Assembly: GCA_030706105.1 (NCBI GenBank)
Contig: JAUZPC010000033.1
Span: forward strand, 1 to 13,752
Direction of reading: 5' to 3'
DNA from: Bacteroidota bacterium
GTDB lineage: Bacteria > Bacteroidota > Ignavibacteria > Ignavibacteriales > Ignavibacteriaceae
DNA length: 13,752 nt
Part shown: piece after piece, positions 1 to 7,071 of the stretch
How the letters are laid out: every line of letters starts with the position of its first letter
How positions within the stretch are numbered: the stretch's first letter is position 1
Program-made: the position numbers and the translations under genes
Notes under the pieces: generated by a model
Told to the model about the DNA's origin: nothing
Databases searched by the model: none
What the model saw: the letters and a program-made list of their open reading frames with translations, nothing else

Positions 1-528
1 AGCCTTGTTATAAATAATAACTCCTCTACCCCAGGTTCCCAGCCACAGATTCCCATAATTGTCTTCTGTTATAAACGTAATAGCGCCGACAGTATTCCTT
101 GAGAAAACGATTGGATAATCATAATAATTTTCTTCTGCGATAGTCGGAGCCTGAACAAGCCCCGCAATATTTATTCTAACAAAATTATCCTTAGCTCTGT
201 CAAATTTATTCAAATACCCATCTGATGTCCCCACCCAAAAATTTCTCTGTTTATCTTCATAAAATGCAGTAACAGAATTATTTGAAAGCGAAGTCGAATC
301 ATTGGGAATATCATTATAAATAGTAAAATTGTAACCATCATATTTATTTAGCCCGTTTCCGGTGCCGAACCACATGAAGCCTTTGTAATCTTGTGTAATA
401 TTAAGAATTGTAGTCTGTGATAATCCATCCTCACCCTTTAGCTGTGTAAAAGCATAATCGCCCAATTGTGCAAAAGCAATGCACGGAATAACCACAAGGA
501 AGGATAAGAGTTTCATTATATTTGTCAT
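1..528 (-). CDS. Periplasmic two-component regulator propeller protein (N-terminal part only)
   Basis: This is a partial gene: 176 codons are visible and the frame is still open at the window edge. Residues 5-20 form a signal peptide (KLLSFLVVIPCIAFA, then Q21), so the product is exported. The mature part carries three Reg_prop repeats: GFMWFGTGNGLNKYDG (50-65), RNFWVGTSDGYLNKFD (95-110) and GNLWLGTWGRGVIIY (159-173). Such repeats build the seven-bladed periplasmic sensor propellers of Bacteroidetes-group signalling proteins, normally followed by a Y_Y_Y domain, one membrane helix and a cytoplasmic output. That output (histidine kinase, AraC-type hybrid, cyclase or phosphatase) lies outside the window, so the class cannot be named. 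ATG 528 and ATG 516 are both possible starts; 516 gives a more compact signal peptide, and neither has a good Shine-Dalgarno site. The gene begins 9 nt after the hemW stop, so co-transcription with hemW is likely. Confidence 0.85.
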   Translation of the reverse strand, partial: MTNIMKLLSFLVVIPCIAFAQLGDYAFTQLKGEDGLSQTTILNITQDYKGFMWFGTGNGLNKYDGYNFTIYNDIPNDSTSLSNNSVTAFYEDKQRNFWVGTSDGYLNKFDRAKDNFVRINIAGLVQAPTIAEENYYDYPIVFSRNTVGAITFITEDNYGNLWLGTWGRGVIIYNKA

Positions 529-537
529 AGATACAAC

Positions 538-1668
538 TTACTTAAAATTGACAAGAATTTCATCGCAAACCGCATATCCTTTTTTAGTTAGTGATATCCG
601 GTTTTCCTTATATAAAATAAATCCCCCGGCTCTTATGACTTCTAGATATTTTTCGTTTCTGTTTAGCCAGTTATCGCCAAACATTTCCACCAATTCAATT
701 ATATCAATCCCACTGCTTCTTAAGGCTAACATTATATATTCATTCACGGCTTCATCATCTGTTATCTTTTCAATATTTATCTTAGCGCTTCCCTTTGCTT
801 CAATTGCAGCTGAATATAAACTCAGAGCGGAAAGATTTTTCCATCTTTCATTATTTATAAACGAATGGGAATAGGTACCCAGACCAAGATAATCATGATA
901 CTGCCAGTAGGCATTATTATGCCTGCATTCATAACCAGGTAATGCAAAGTTAGATACTTCATATTGTTTAAAACCTTTACTTGTTAAATATTCTATGGTT
1001 ATTAAATACAAATCCGCATCAAAATCAGCATCCTCAATTTTAACTTTATTATCAATTACCATTTTATTCAAAATTGTACCCGGCTCAAGAATTAAGCTGT
1101 AAGCAGAAATATGAGTTACGGGAAGCTTAGCAGCTTCTATCAAATTATAAAACCATTTTTCTTTAGTCTGCTTTGGTAAATTAAAGATTAAATCAATATT
1201 TATATTATTAAATCCGGCTTCAACTGCATTAAAGACAGTCTGCCTGGCGGCCTGACTGCTGTGGATTCTTGTTAAAAATCTTAGATCCTCTTCATAAAAA
1301 GATTGAATACCAATGCTTAGACGGTTTACTCCTATCTCATAAAGAGCAACAAGCTTTTCTTTGTTAACAGTACCGGGGTTAGTTTCCAAGGTTATTTCTA
1401 CGTCATCTGTAAAGTTAAACAGTTCTTTGGCCGTTGTTATTATCTTAGATATATATGAAGGTGACATCAGAGAAGGGGTACCCCCTCCAAAAAAAATTGA
1501 ACTGAAAATATGCGTATCGCGAAGTAAACCGGAATAATAATTCATCTCAATCAGTAGTGTTTCAAGGTACCCATCAATTTTATTTTTGGTAATAATGGAA
1601 TAAAAATCGCAATAGATGCATTTCTGTTCACAAAATGGAATATGTATATATAATGCAGAATTTTTCAT
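538..1668 (-). CDS. hemW: HemW, radical SAM heme chaperone (coproporphyrinogen oxidase-like)
   Basis: The protein has 376 residues, close to E. coli HemW. The radical-SAM cluster motif is C13-x3-C17-x2-C20 in HIPFCEQKCIYCDF, which binds the [4Fe-4S] cluster together with SAM. The residue two positions after the third Cys is F, so the extra Cys of true HemN (CxxxCxxCxC) is absent; this is the accepted mark of HemW over HemN. The glycine-rich GGGTPS (61-66), ETNPGT (95-100) and IGIQSF (119-124) are conserved SAM-binding elements of the family. HemW binds heme and delivers it to apoproteins; it is not expected to have coproporphyrinogen oxidase activity, though many databases still name it that way. 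The ATG at 1668 fits the usual N-terminus directly before YIHIPFC; no Shine-Dalgarno site is visible. The propeller sensor gene follows 9 nt downstream. Confidence 0.93.
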   Translation of the reverse strand: MKNSALYIHIPFCEQKCIYCDFYSIITKNKIDGYLETLLIEMNYYSGLLRDTHIFSSIFFGGGTPSLMSPSYISKIITTAKELFNFTDDVEITLETNPGTVNKEKLVALYEIGVNRLSIGIQSFYEEDLRFLTRIHSSQAARQTVFNAVEAGFNNINIDLIFNLPKQTKEKWFYNLIEAAKLPVTHISAYSLILEPGTILNKMVIDNKVKIEDADFDADLYLITIEYLTSKGFKQYEVSNFALPGYECRHNNAYWQYHDYLGLGTYSHSFINNERWKNLSALSLYSAAIEAKGSAKINIEKITDDEAVNEYIMLALRSSGIDIIELVEMFGDNWLNRNEKYLEVIRAGGFILYKENRISLTKKGYAVCDEILVNFK

Positions 1669-1690
1669 ATTGTTGAATATAAGAACTTAC

Positions 1691-1696
1691 ATTATA
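1691..1696 (-). promoter_or_regulatory. Possible -10 element for hemW
   Basis: A minus-strand TATAAT lies 22 nt before the hemW ATG, in the 151-nt region between hemW and the upstream terminator at 1815-1846. No convincing -35 hexamer sits 17 nt upstream of it. The element is plausible only because the preceding terminator implies that hemW needs its own promoter. Confidence 0.25.
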
Positions 1697-1814
1697 AACA
1701 TCAAGATAAACAGAAGAGATGAATTACAGCGATAATAGTTTTGCTTAATTTTGGTGTTGATATATTTTAAAACTAAACCTCATAATACCACCACTTCTAA
1801 TATATAGGAGTAAT

Positions 1815-1846
1815 AAAAAATCCCTAAACATCAAATGCTCAGGGAT
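1815..1846 (-). terminator. Intrinsic terminator of the barrel/lipoprotein operon
   Basis: Read on the minus strand, ATCCCTGAGCAT and ATGTTTAGGGAT form a continuous 12-bp stem (two G-U pairs) closed by a 3-nt TTG loop and followed directly by a T run. It starts 30 nt after the lipoprotein stop codon. It should end the two-gene transcript and insulate hemW. There is no T run on the plus-strand side, so it works in one direction only. Confidence 0.85.
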
Positions 1847-1876
1847 CAATAAATATTTATATTTAAGTAAATTTAC

Positions 1877-2434
1877 TTATATTTCAGCTTCACCTTCAAA
1901 CAACAGATCTAAGTAACCAACCAGTTCGTATGGTGGGGTTGTTGAGGATGTTATATTAACTGTAATCACACCAGTAAAACACCTGCTGGAAGGATCGCCA
2001 ATAAGCGTAGTAATAGCCTGAATTTCTGCTTGTGTAAGAGCAATAGCCCAGGGGTTCTTTATAAATGTAGCAGGTTTTATATTTGTTAAGGTATACGTGA
2101 ATAATGTTCTTGTTCCTGATTTAAGTGAAATAGTAATATCTCCGGTAATAGTACCGATGGTATCTATGGCGCCATTTGTTTTAATTGACGTTGTTCTCCA
2201 CGTAGCTTTGGCAAAGCTCAGTTTTTTAAGTTTATCCTTATAATCACGATAAGTTTGGCTGGAATCCAGACAATAGTTTTTAGATTCACTTACTTGCTGA
2301 TTGTTGCCGGTTTTGTTAAAAGGAATGGAAATAGGCATGTTAAGAGGCAATTTATTAATCTCATTACAACTGCCTGCAAAAAATAAAACGATTATGCCGC
2401 AAACGAGTCCGATTTTAACTAATATTTTTTTCAT
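1877..2434 (-). CDS. Predicted secreted lipoprotein of unknown function
   Basis: The product has 185 residues and I do not recognise its family. The N-terminus is a lipoprotein signal: KK, a hydrophobic stretch (4-20) and the lipobox AGSC with the lipidated Cys at 23, so it should be anchored in a membrane and face the periplasm or cell surface. Two further cysteines, C55 and C152, could form a disulfide in the mature protein. The segment from about 77 to 178 is rich in Thr, Ile and Gly and alternates polar and hydrophobic residues, which suggests a beta-sandwich; that is inference. The start is fixed by a strong AAGGAG Shine-Dalgarno site (2440-2445) that overlaps the stop codon of the upstream barrel gene, so the two genes are probably translationally coupled. 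A strong terminator follows. Partnership with the barrel protein is inferred only from the operon. Confidence 0.8.
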   Translation of the reverse strand: MKKILVKIGLVCGIIVLFFAGSCNEINKLPLNMPISIPFNKTGNNQQVSESKNYCLDSSQTYRDYKDKLKKLSFAKATWRTTSIKTNGAIDTIGTITGDITISLKSGTRTLFTYTLTNIKPATFIKNPWAIALTQAEIQAITTLIGDPSSRCFTGVITVNITSSTTPPYELVGYLDLLFEGEAEI

Positions 2435-2439
2435 TTTTT

Positions 2440-2445
2440 CTCCTT
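2440..2445 (-). promoter_or_regulatory. Strong Shine-Dalgarno site of the lipoprotein gene, overlapping the upstream stop
   Basis: AAGGAG lies 5 nt before the ATG at 2434. Its first A is the last base of the TAA stop (2445-2447) of the barrel gene. This arrangement favours re-initiation by ribosomes that have just terminated and fixes the lipoprotein start. Confidence 0.75.
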
Positions 2446-3311
2446 TAGAATGAAAAAGTTAAGCCTGATGTTAAAGCCATTTGAGAAGCAATGTTAACAT
2501 CAACATTTATTGTAAAAAAAGCTAAGTTTAAGGCACCCCCAAGAATAAATCTAAAAGTGTCATCACCCTTAATACTAGCGTTAATTTTTTTATCTAAGTT
2601 CCCAAGATCTCCTTTGTAAGTATAATTAATATCAACCTTGCTTGATTCAAGCTGTAACGCGCTATATAATTCCGCTATGCCGAATTGTTTACTTGCCTGA
2701 ATATTTAATGCCCACGTATTCAACTTCATCAAATTAGTAATTTCAATTTTGTTGTATAAAAATTGCACAGCTAAATCAACAGGCATTACTAAGAAATATT
2801 GATCAATTTGATGTTTTAGCCCTATACCAAAGAAATTTATTTTTTTATCGTCACTTATTTTCGTTTCAGGGAAATATCTTAAAAGAACTTGTGTATTCAT
2901 AAAAGAGATACCCAATTGAGGCATCCCGGCAGGAAGAGAAGTTTGATTTAATCCCGGTGGATATATTTTATAGCCTCCAGGTCCTTCATAAGCAATTCCT
3001 TTATTGCCGTATATAGTTGCTGTCTTTTGTGAATTATCATAATTGGCCGGTAGGCTTGGGGTGAAGGTACGCTGACTCTCCGGTATCATAATATACATTG
3101 CGTATACTCCGAATGAAACTCCCCAAAGGTCATTAACCTGTGCAGAATGAGTAGCCGAGGAGTTAAACGCTACACCTAATGAAGTAACAAACGGTTTAAC
3201 ATAATTGCTGATATCTTTATCGTCAATATAGTCAAATCTGTCGTTAAATTGTGAATATGCAGGCCTAATTAGAATAAGAAACAAAAACACACAGTAAATT
3301 ATTTTTTGCAT
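2445..3311 (-). CDS. Predicted outer-membrane beta-barrel protein (resembles DUF6588-type proteins)
   Basis: The product has 288 residues. Residues 1-20 are a classical signal peptide (hydrophobic IIYCVFLFLILI, then AYS before Q21). The mature protein shows alternating hydrophobic strands separated by polar or glycine-rich loops, for example LWGVSFGVYAMYI (62-74), and ends in ...SGLTFSF. A terminal Phe is the usual outer-membrane insertion signal. Length and pattern match the uncharacterised barrel proteins of Bacteroidetes and Ignavibacteria; the DUF6588 assignment is from memory and only moderately certain. A Gly/Pro-rich stretch around 100-130 is probably an extracellular loop. The ATG at 3311 is supported by GGAGG (3316-3320) 4 nt upstream. 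It is first in a two-gene unit with the lipoprotein, so a joint role at the outer membrane is a reasonable inference; substrate and function are unknown. Confidence 0.75.
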   Translation of the reverse strand: MQKIIYCVFLFLILIRPAYSQFNDRFDYIDDKDISNYVKPFVTSLGVAFNSSATHSAQVNDLWGVSFGVYAMYIMIPESQRTFTPSLPANYDNSQKTATIYGNKGIAYEGPGGYKIYPPGLNQTSLPAGMPQLGISFMNTQVLLRYFPETKISDDKKINFFGIGLKHQIDQYFLVMPVDLAVQFLYNKIEITNLMKLNTWALNIQASKQFGIAELYSALQLESSKVDINYTYKGDLGNLDKKINASIKGDDTFRFILGGALNLAFFTINVDVNIASQMALTSGLTFSF

Positions 3312-3315
3312 ATGT

Positions 3316-3320
3316 CCTCC
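3316..3320 (-). promoter_or_regulatory. Strong Shine-Dalgarno site of the barrel gene
   Basis: GGAGG is 4 nt before the ATG at 3311. Most neighbouring housekeeping genes (hemW, gcvT, comB, rng) have no comparable site, so this one stands out and decides the start. Confidence 0.7.
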
Positions 3321-3502
3321 GAAAAAAAAATTATAGATTGTATAATATAAATACGGTTTTTTTACTTTGAAATCAATTATGATATTATATTATGTTAAAT
3401 GTGTCACTTTATTTTGGTTATATTTTTATATGGTAATATTGTAAAAATTTCTTATTTGTTTTTATTTTTTGTAATTTTTACTTGATTATAACTAAATATT
3501 CC

Positions 3503-3533
3503 TTTGAATTTTTCGATAATGATTGTATATTTG
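3503..3533 (+). promoter_or_regulatory. Bacteroidetes-type promoter (TTTG-N19-TATATTTG) of the small membrane protein gene
   Basis: TTTG at 3503-3506 and TATATTTG at 3526-3533 are separated by 19 nt. This fits the published Bacteroidetes sigma-A consensus of a -33 TTTG and a -7 TAnnTTTG. Transcription would start near 3540, giving a leader of about 27 nt before the ATG at 3567. The match and spacing are seen in the sequence; use by this organism's sigma factor is inferred. Confidence 0.6.
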
Positions 3534-3566
3534 CTCGCTTTGTTTACGGCATAATATTTGGGTACT

Positions 3567-3767
3567 ATGAAAATTGAGAATTATGAGAAAGATAAAATGA
3601 ATTATTACTTACCGAATGGGAATAAGTGGTCAGTTGGAAGTGGGGATTGGCAAAGTCATCAAAAAGAAGAAAAAAAGATACGCACAAAAAACCGCATTTT
3701 TGCATTAAGTTTTGCGGCATTATTGCTAATTATAACAAGTTTTGTAATTGTAACCGCATTTTATTAA
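3567..3767 (+). CDS. Small predicted single-pass membrane protein, unknown function
   Basis: The product has 66 residues when started at ATG 3567. An in-frame TTG at 3558 would add three residues and an ATG at 3597 would remove ten. The N-terminal half is polar with several Tyr, Trp and Asn (YYLPNGNKWSVGSGDW, 13-28), followed by a basic stretch (KEEKKIRTKNR, 33-43) and one hydrophobic helix (about 44-66) that runs to the C-terminus. By the positive-inside rule the N-terminal part should be cytoplasmic, giving a tail-anchored protein. I recognise no family. It is the only plus-strand gene here and converges on ftsK with 15 bp between the stop codons. The Bacteroidetes-like promoter upstream and the coherent basic-plus-helix layout argue that it is real. 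No terminator better than a weak AT-only repeat follows it. Confidence 0.6.
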   Translation: MKIENYEKDKMNYYLPNGNKWSVGSGDWQSHQKEEKKIRTKNRIFALSFAALLLIITSFVIVTAFY

Positions 3768-3782
3768 AATCTTTAGTAATAA

Positions 3783-6290
3783 TTAGAGTGATCTGATAAT
3801 CGTTTCTAACTGCTCTTCGTTTTCCACAATTACTTCTCTGGCACTGCTTCCGTTATTAGGCCCAACAATCCCTGCTTCTTCAAGTTGGTCAACAATTCTG
3901 GCCGCCCTGGAATATCCAAGTTTAAGTCTTCTCTGTAACAAAGAGACTGAGCCCTTTTGGCTTCGGACTAAAACACGTGCCGCATCTTCAAACATTGGGT
4001 CCAATTCACCAAGGAATCCCCCTTTTGCATCATTTTTCTTTTTATCATACAAGGAGGGCAAATAATATGGTTTTGAAAATGCCGGCTGATTTTTAATGAT
4101 CTCTGTTATTTTTTCGACTTCATCTGTTGAGATAAAAGCATTTTGAATTCTGATCGGCTTAGGCTGATCGGATGGCAAAAAGAGCATATCGCCTTTGCCT
4201 AACAGCTGTTCTGCACCATTTCGGTCTAATATCGTTCTTGAATCAATTTTTGTAGCAACCTGATAACCGACACGGGCAGAGAAATTTGCTTTAATTACAC
4301 CTGTAATAACATTAACTGACGGCCTTTGTGTAGCAACTACTAAGTGAATACCGACGGCTCTTGCAAGTTGAGCAAGCCTTGTTATAGGTTCTTCAACCTC
4401 TTTGCCGGCAGTAATCATAAGATCAGCAAGCTCATCAATAATTACAACAAGATACGGTAGAAAATGATGCTTCATAGTATCAGTATCTTTTGGTCTCTTG
4501 GCAGGATCGGCTACTTTCTTATTGTATTCAACAATATTTCTTACTCCGGCTTTTGCCAGTTTATCATATCGGAATTCCATTTCAAACTCAACCGACTTTA
4601 ATAGAAGCACTGCGTTTTGAGGAATAGTGACGATATCTTCATTCAGGTCAGGCGATATTGCCAGATAATGCCGTCTAAGTTTTTTATAGAAAGATAACTC
4701 TATTTTCTTAGGATCAATCATCATAAACTTGACCTCAGAAGGATGCTTGGAATATAAAAGGCTGGCAATAATCATATTTATACCAACACTTTTACCCGAG
4801 CCCGTTGACCCTGCTATTAACAAGTGAGGCATTTTTGCCAAATCTGTTATATATACTTCCCCATTTATTTGCTTCCCAAGAGCAATTGGCAGCTCAAATT
4901 TGGATTCCCTAATTTTATTTAACACGGAGCTTGCTCTAACTATTGTAGAAACTGCATTAGGAATCTCCACTCCTATTGCACTTTTACCTGGTATTGGGGC
5001 AATTATTCTTAATCCTCTGGCGGCAAGCGCCAAAGCTATATCATGCTCAAGACTTACTATCTGACTTATTTTAACTCCCGGAGCAGGCACTATTTCATAT
5101 AAGGTAACAACCGGACCCGGAGTAACATCTATATCGGTAATATCAATGTTAAATCTCTTTAGCTTTTCTTTAAGTAGTTGAGCATTGTGTGTCAACTCTT
5201 CTTCAGCTACTTTGTAGTTTTCTTCTTCCTGCGGCTCAAGTAAATCCAGACTCAATGGCTCATAATTTATATTTTCTTCCCAAGGATCTGGTAAATCGGC
5301 GGGAAATTCCTCAGGAGGAAGTTCGTTCCCATCTCTTTGCCCGGAATTTTCTTCTTTTTGCTCAGGGTCTTTAGCAGCTGGAGTCTGAATATTCTCACTA
5401 TTCTCTTCTTTTTCCCTGTTGCCCTTTTTCTTTTTTTCTTTAGCTGCCGGAATTATTTCAGATTTTTCCGCTTCATTATCCCGTCTTTTTATCCGAATTT
5501 TAGTCTGCTCAGCCTCTTCTACCTGCATTAAATCATCTGCGGTTAAAAATTCTTTCTTATCTTTGGAACCGCTCTGAGGGAGTACTTTTTCGCCTTTCCC
5601 CTGCCTTAATGATTTAACCTTTTTCAAGTTATCGGAAGCACTTTCATCTTCAGGCAATGCAAGTGTATCACTAATTTTGTCTTTACTCCTTAGGGCCAGG
5701 TTTTTCATACCTATTAAAACTTGCTCTATTTTGAAGTCAAAAGCAATTACCATTAACGCTATAAACATTACAAAATATACAATTATACACCCGACAAGCT
5801 TGAACAGCCCAAAAGATAATTTGCCAATAAAATTGCCCACTGCTCCGGAGAACAAATATGACTCGTACATTGGATTTGTGGAATTGTAGTAGGCATTTAG
5901 AGACCCAAAGAAGGATGCAAGTATTAGTCCGCCGGCAAGCAAGAGATTGAAAATTGTAAAAATTCTTCGCATATTAATTTTTACAAGATACGCAAGCCCC
6001 CAAAAGAAAATGATAAATGGGAAAGCCAGAGAGAAATAGCCCAAGACATTGTAAATAAAGAAAGAAGAAATTACTGCGCCTGCTGAACCAATCCAGTTTT
6101 CAATTTTTACATTAGCATTATTTAACAAGCCGACATTACTATCCTGCTGATTAAAAGTAACAATGCTAAGAAAAAGAATAATAGCTGCTGCCATAAGCAG
6201 CAGCCCAACAATTTTTTTCTTTTTCTCAAGAGTAAGAAGCTCTTGCTGTTTTTTAACGGCGGCCGGTTTTTCTTTTGCTTTCCTTTTCAC
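3783..6290 (-). CDS. ftsK: FtsK/SpoIIIE family DNA translocase
   Basis: This is a complete 835-residue FtsK: an ATP-driven, septum-anchored pump that moves chromosome ends apart at division and, in known cases, activates XerCD at dif. About four membrane helices lie at 27-46, 73-101, 112-131 and 163-184. A charged Lys/Glu-rich linker (200-370) follows. The motor starts near 370 and carries Walker A GSTGSGKS (494-501) and Walker B VVIIDE (615-620). TQRPSVNVITG (655-665) is highly conserved in the family. The C-terminal winged-helix gamma domain (about 772-835, with GSVSLLQRRLKLGYSRAARI) reads KOPS-like guide sequences. The segment RRHYLAISPD (539-548) resembles the Bacteroidetes form more than that of E. 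coli. Translation begins at GTG 6290; no ATG occurs until residue 33, inside the first helix, and a weak AGAGAG lies just upstream. It sits 31 nt after comB. Confidence 0.95.
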   Translation of the reverse strand: MKRKAKEKPAAVKKQQELLTLEKKKKIVGLLLMAAAIILFLSIVTFNQQDSNVGLLNNANVKIENWIGSAGAVISSFFIYNVLGYFSLAFPFIIFFWGLAYLVKINMRRIFTIFNLLLAGGLILASFFGSLNAYYNSTNPMYESYLFSGAVGNFIGKLSFGLFKLVGCIIVYFVMFIALMVIAFDFKIEQVLIGMKNLALRSKDKISDTLALPEDESASDNLKKVKSLRQGKGEKVLPQSGSKDKKEFLTADDLMQVEEAEQTKIRIKRRDNEAEKSEIIPAAKEKKKKGNREKEENSENIQTPAAKDPEQKEENSGQRDGNELPPEEFPADLPDPWEENINYEPLSLDLLEPQEEENYKVAEEELTHNAQLLKEKLKRFNIDITDIDVTPGPVVTLYEIVPAPGVKISQIVSLEHDIALALAARGLRIIAPIPGKSAIGVEIPNAVSTIVRASSVLNKIRESKFELPIALGKQINGEVYITDLAKMPHLLIAGSTGSGKSVGINMIIASLLYSKHPSEVKFMMIDPKKIELSFYKKLRRHYLAISPDLNEDIVTIPQNAVLLLKSVEFEMEFRYDKLAKAGVRNIVEYNKKVADPAKRPKDTDTMKHHFLPYLVVIIDELADLMITAGKEVEEPITRLAQLARAVGIHLVVATQRPSVNVITGVIKANFSARVGYQVATKIDSRTILDRNGAEQLLGKGDMLFLPSDQPKPIRIQNAFISTDEVEKITEIIKNQPAFSKPYYLPSLYDKKKNDAKGGFLGELDPMFEDAARVLVRSQKGSVSLLQRRLKLGYSRAARIVDQLEEAGIVGPNNGSSAREVIVENEEQLETIIRSL

Positions 6291-6321
6291 ACAACTCTCT
6301 TTTACTTAATTATAAAAATAA

Positions 6322-7041
6322 TTATAAAAGTTTAATTACACCGGAATTAAAAGCCGGAACAGCTTCCAAAGTACCGTACTTTGAACAGTATTTTACATCA
6401 TCAGCAAATCCATTTTCAAGCAGAAGTTTTCCGTGTTCCGTTTGGGCTAACATTTTACTTATGGTTTTACCATATGATTTATTTAAAGACACTGCAGCAG
6501 AGGCTGTTTCAGTCAGCTCAGCATTTTCATTCAACTTAAGTAATTCTGCTACAAGTCTGCCTGCGCAAACTGAATCTTCTAAAGAGAAGTTATTTGCCCT
6601 GCCTGAACATATAATTACTACATCCTGGTTCATCCCTGCAATTTTATTTGTTATTGAGGGTAGATTCAAAAATGAGCAAACATAAAGATTAGTTGAAAAT
6701 TTTGCTTTTACAATTGCTTTGGATCCGTTAGTAGTAAAGAATACAATAGATTTATTATTCACAACTTCCGGAGTGTATTCCAATGGAGAATTGCCTAAAG
6801 CAAATCCTTCTATTTTTTTAGTATTTCGTTCACCGCCTAATAAAGTCTGACCGCCGAACATTCCGCCGGAAACTTTAACTGCAAATTCAACCGTCCCGAC
6901 GGGGATAATTTCCCTGGCACCATTAGTTAAAGCTGTAACTATAGTAGATGAGGCTCTTAATACATCAATAACAACAGAAGTTCTTCCGGTAAAATACAAC
7001 TCATCTGCGAACAAAGGGGAAAAGAGTACATTAATTTTCAT
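6322..7041 (-). CDS. comB: 2-phosphosulfolactate phosphatase family protein (ComB-like)
   Basis: With the ATG at 7041 the product has 239 residues; an in-frame TTG at 7050 would add three (MKL). Family motifs are VVIDVLRASST (23-33, with conserved Asp26 and Arg29), LGGERNTKKIEGFALGNSP (68-86), FFTTNGSKAI (101-110) and SLEDSVCAG (153-161). The characterised ComB is a Mg-dependent phosphatase that converts 2-phosphosulfolactate to sulfolactate in coenzyme M synthesis of methanogens. Homologues are widespread in bacteria that do not make coenzyme M, where the substrate is often untested. It lies 30 nt after gcvT and 31 nt before ftsK, and neither neighbour suggests a sulfonate pathway; comA and comC were not seen in the window. 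The family call is firm but the physiological substrate is uncertain. No clear Shine-Dalgarno site was seen. Confidence 0.85.
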   Translation of the reverse strand: MKINVLFSPLFADELYFTGRTSVVIDVLRASSTIVTALTNGAREIIPVGTVEFAVKVSGGMFGGQTLLGGERNTKKIEGFALGNSPLEYTPEVVNNKSIVFFTTNGSKAIVKAKFSTNLYVCSFLNLPSITNKIAGMNQDVVIICSGRANNFSLEDSVCAGRLVAELLKLNENAELTETASAAVSLNKSYGKTISKMLAQTEHGKLLLENGFADDVKYCSKYGTLEAVPAFNSGVIKLL

Positions 7042-7071
7042 TAGTTTCAATAATTATTATAAAAAAACAAC

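Noticed and set aside
3761..3782. TTATTA...TAATAA inverted repeat between the small gene and ftsK as a bidirectional terminator
   Set aside because: It is only 6 bp, purely A/T, and has no distinct T run.
5189..5531. Plus-strand frames opposite the FtsK linker
   Set aside because: They mirror the Lys/Glu-rich repetitive coding of ftsK and have low-complexity Phe/Leu products; they are shadows.
7042..7050. TTG start for comB giving an extra MKL
   Set aside because: The ATG at 7041 (MKINVLFSP) agrees with the family's usual N-terminus.
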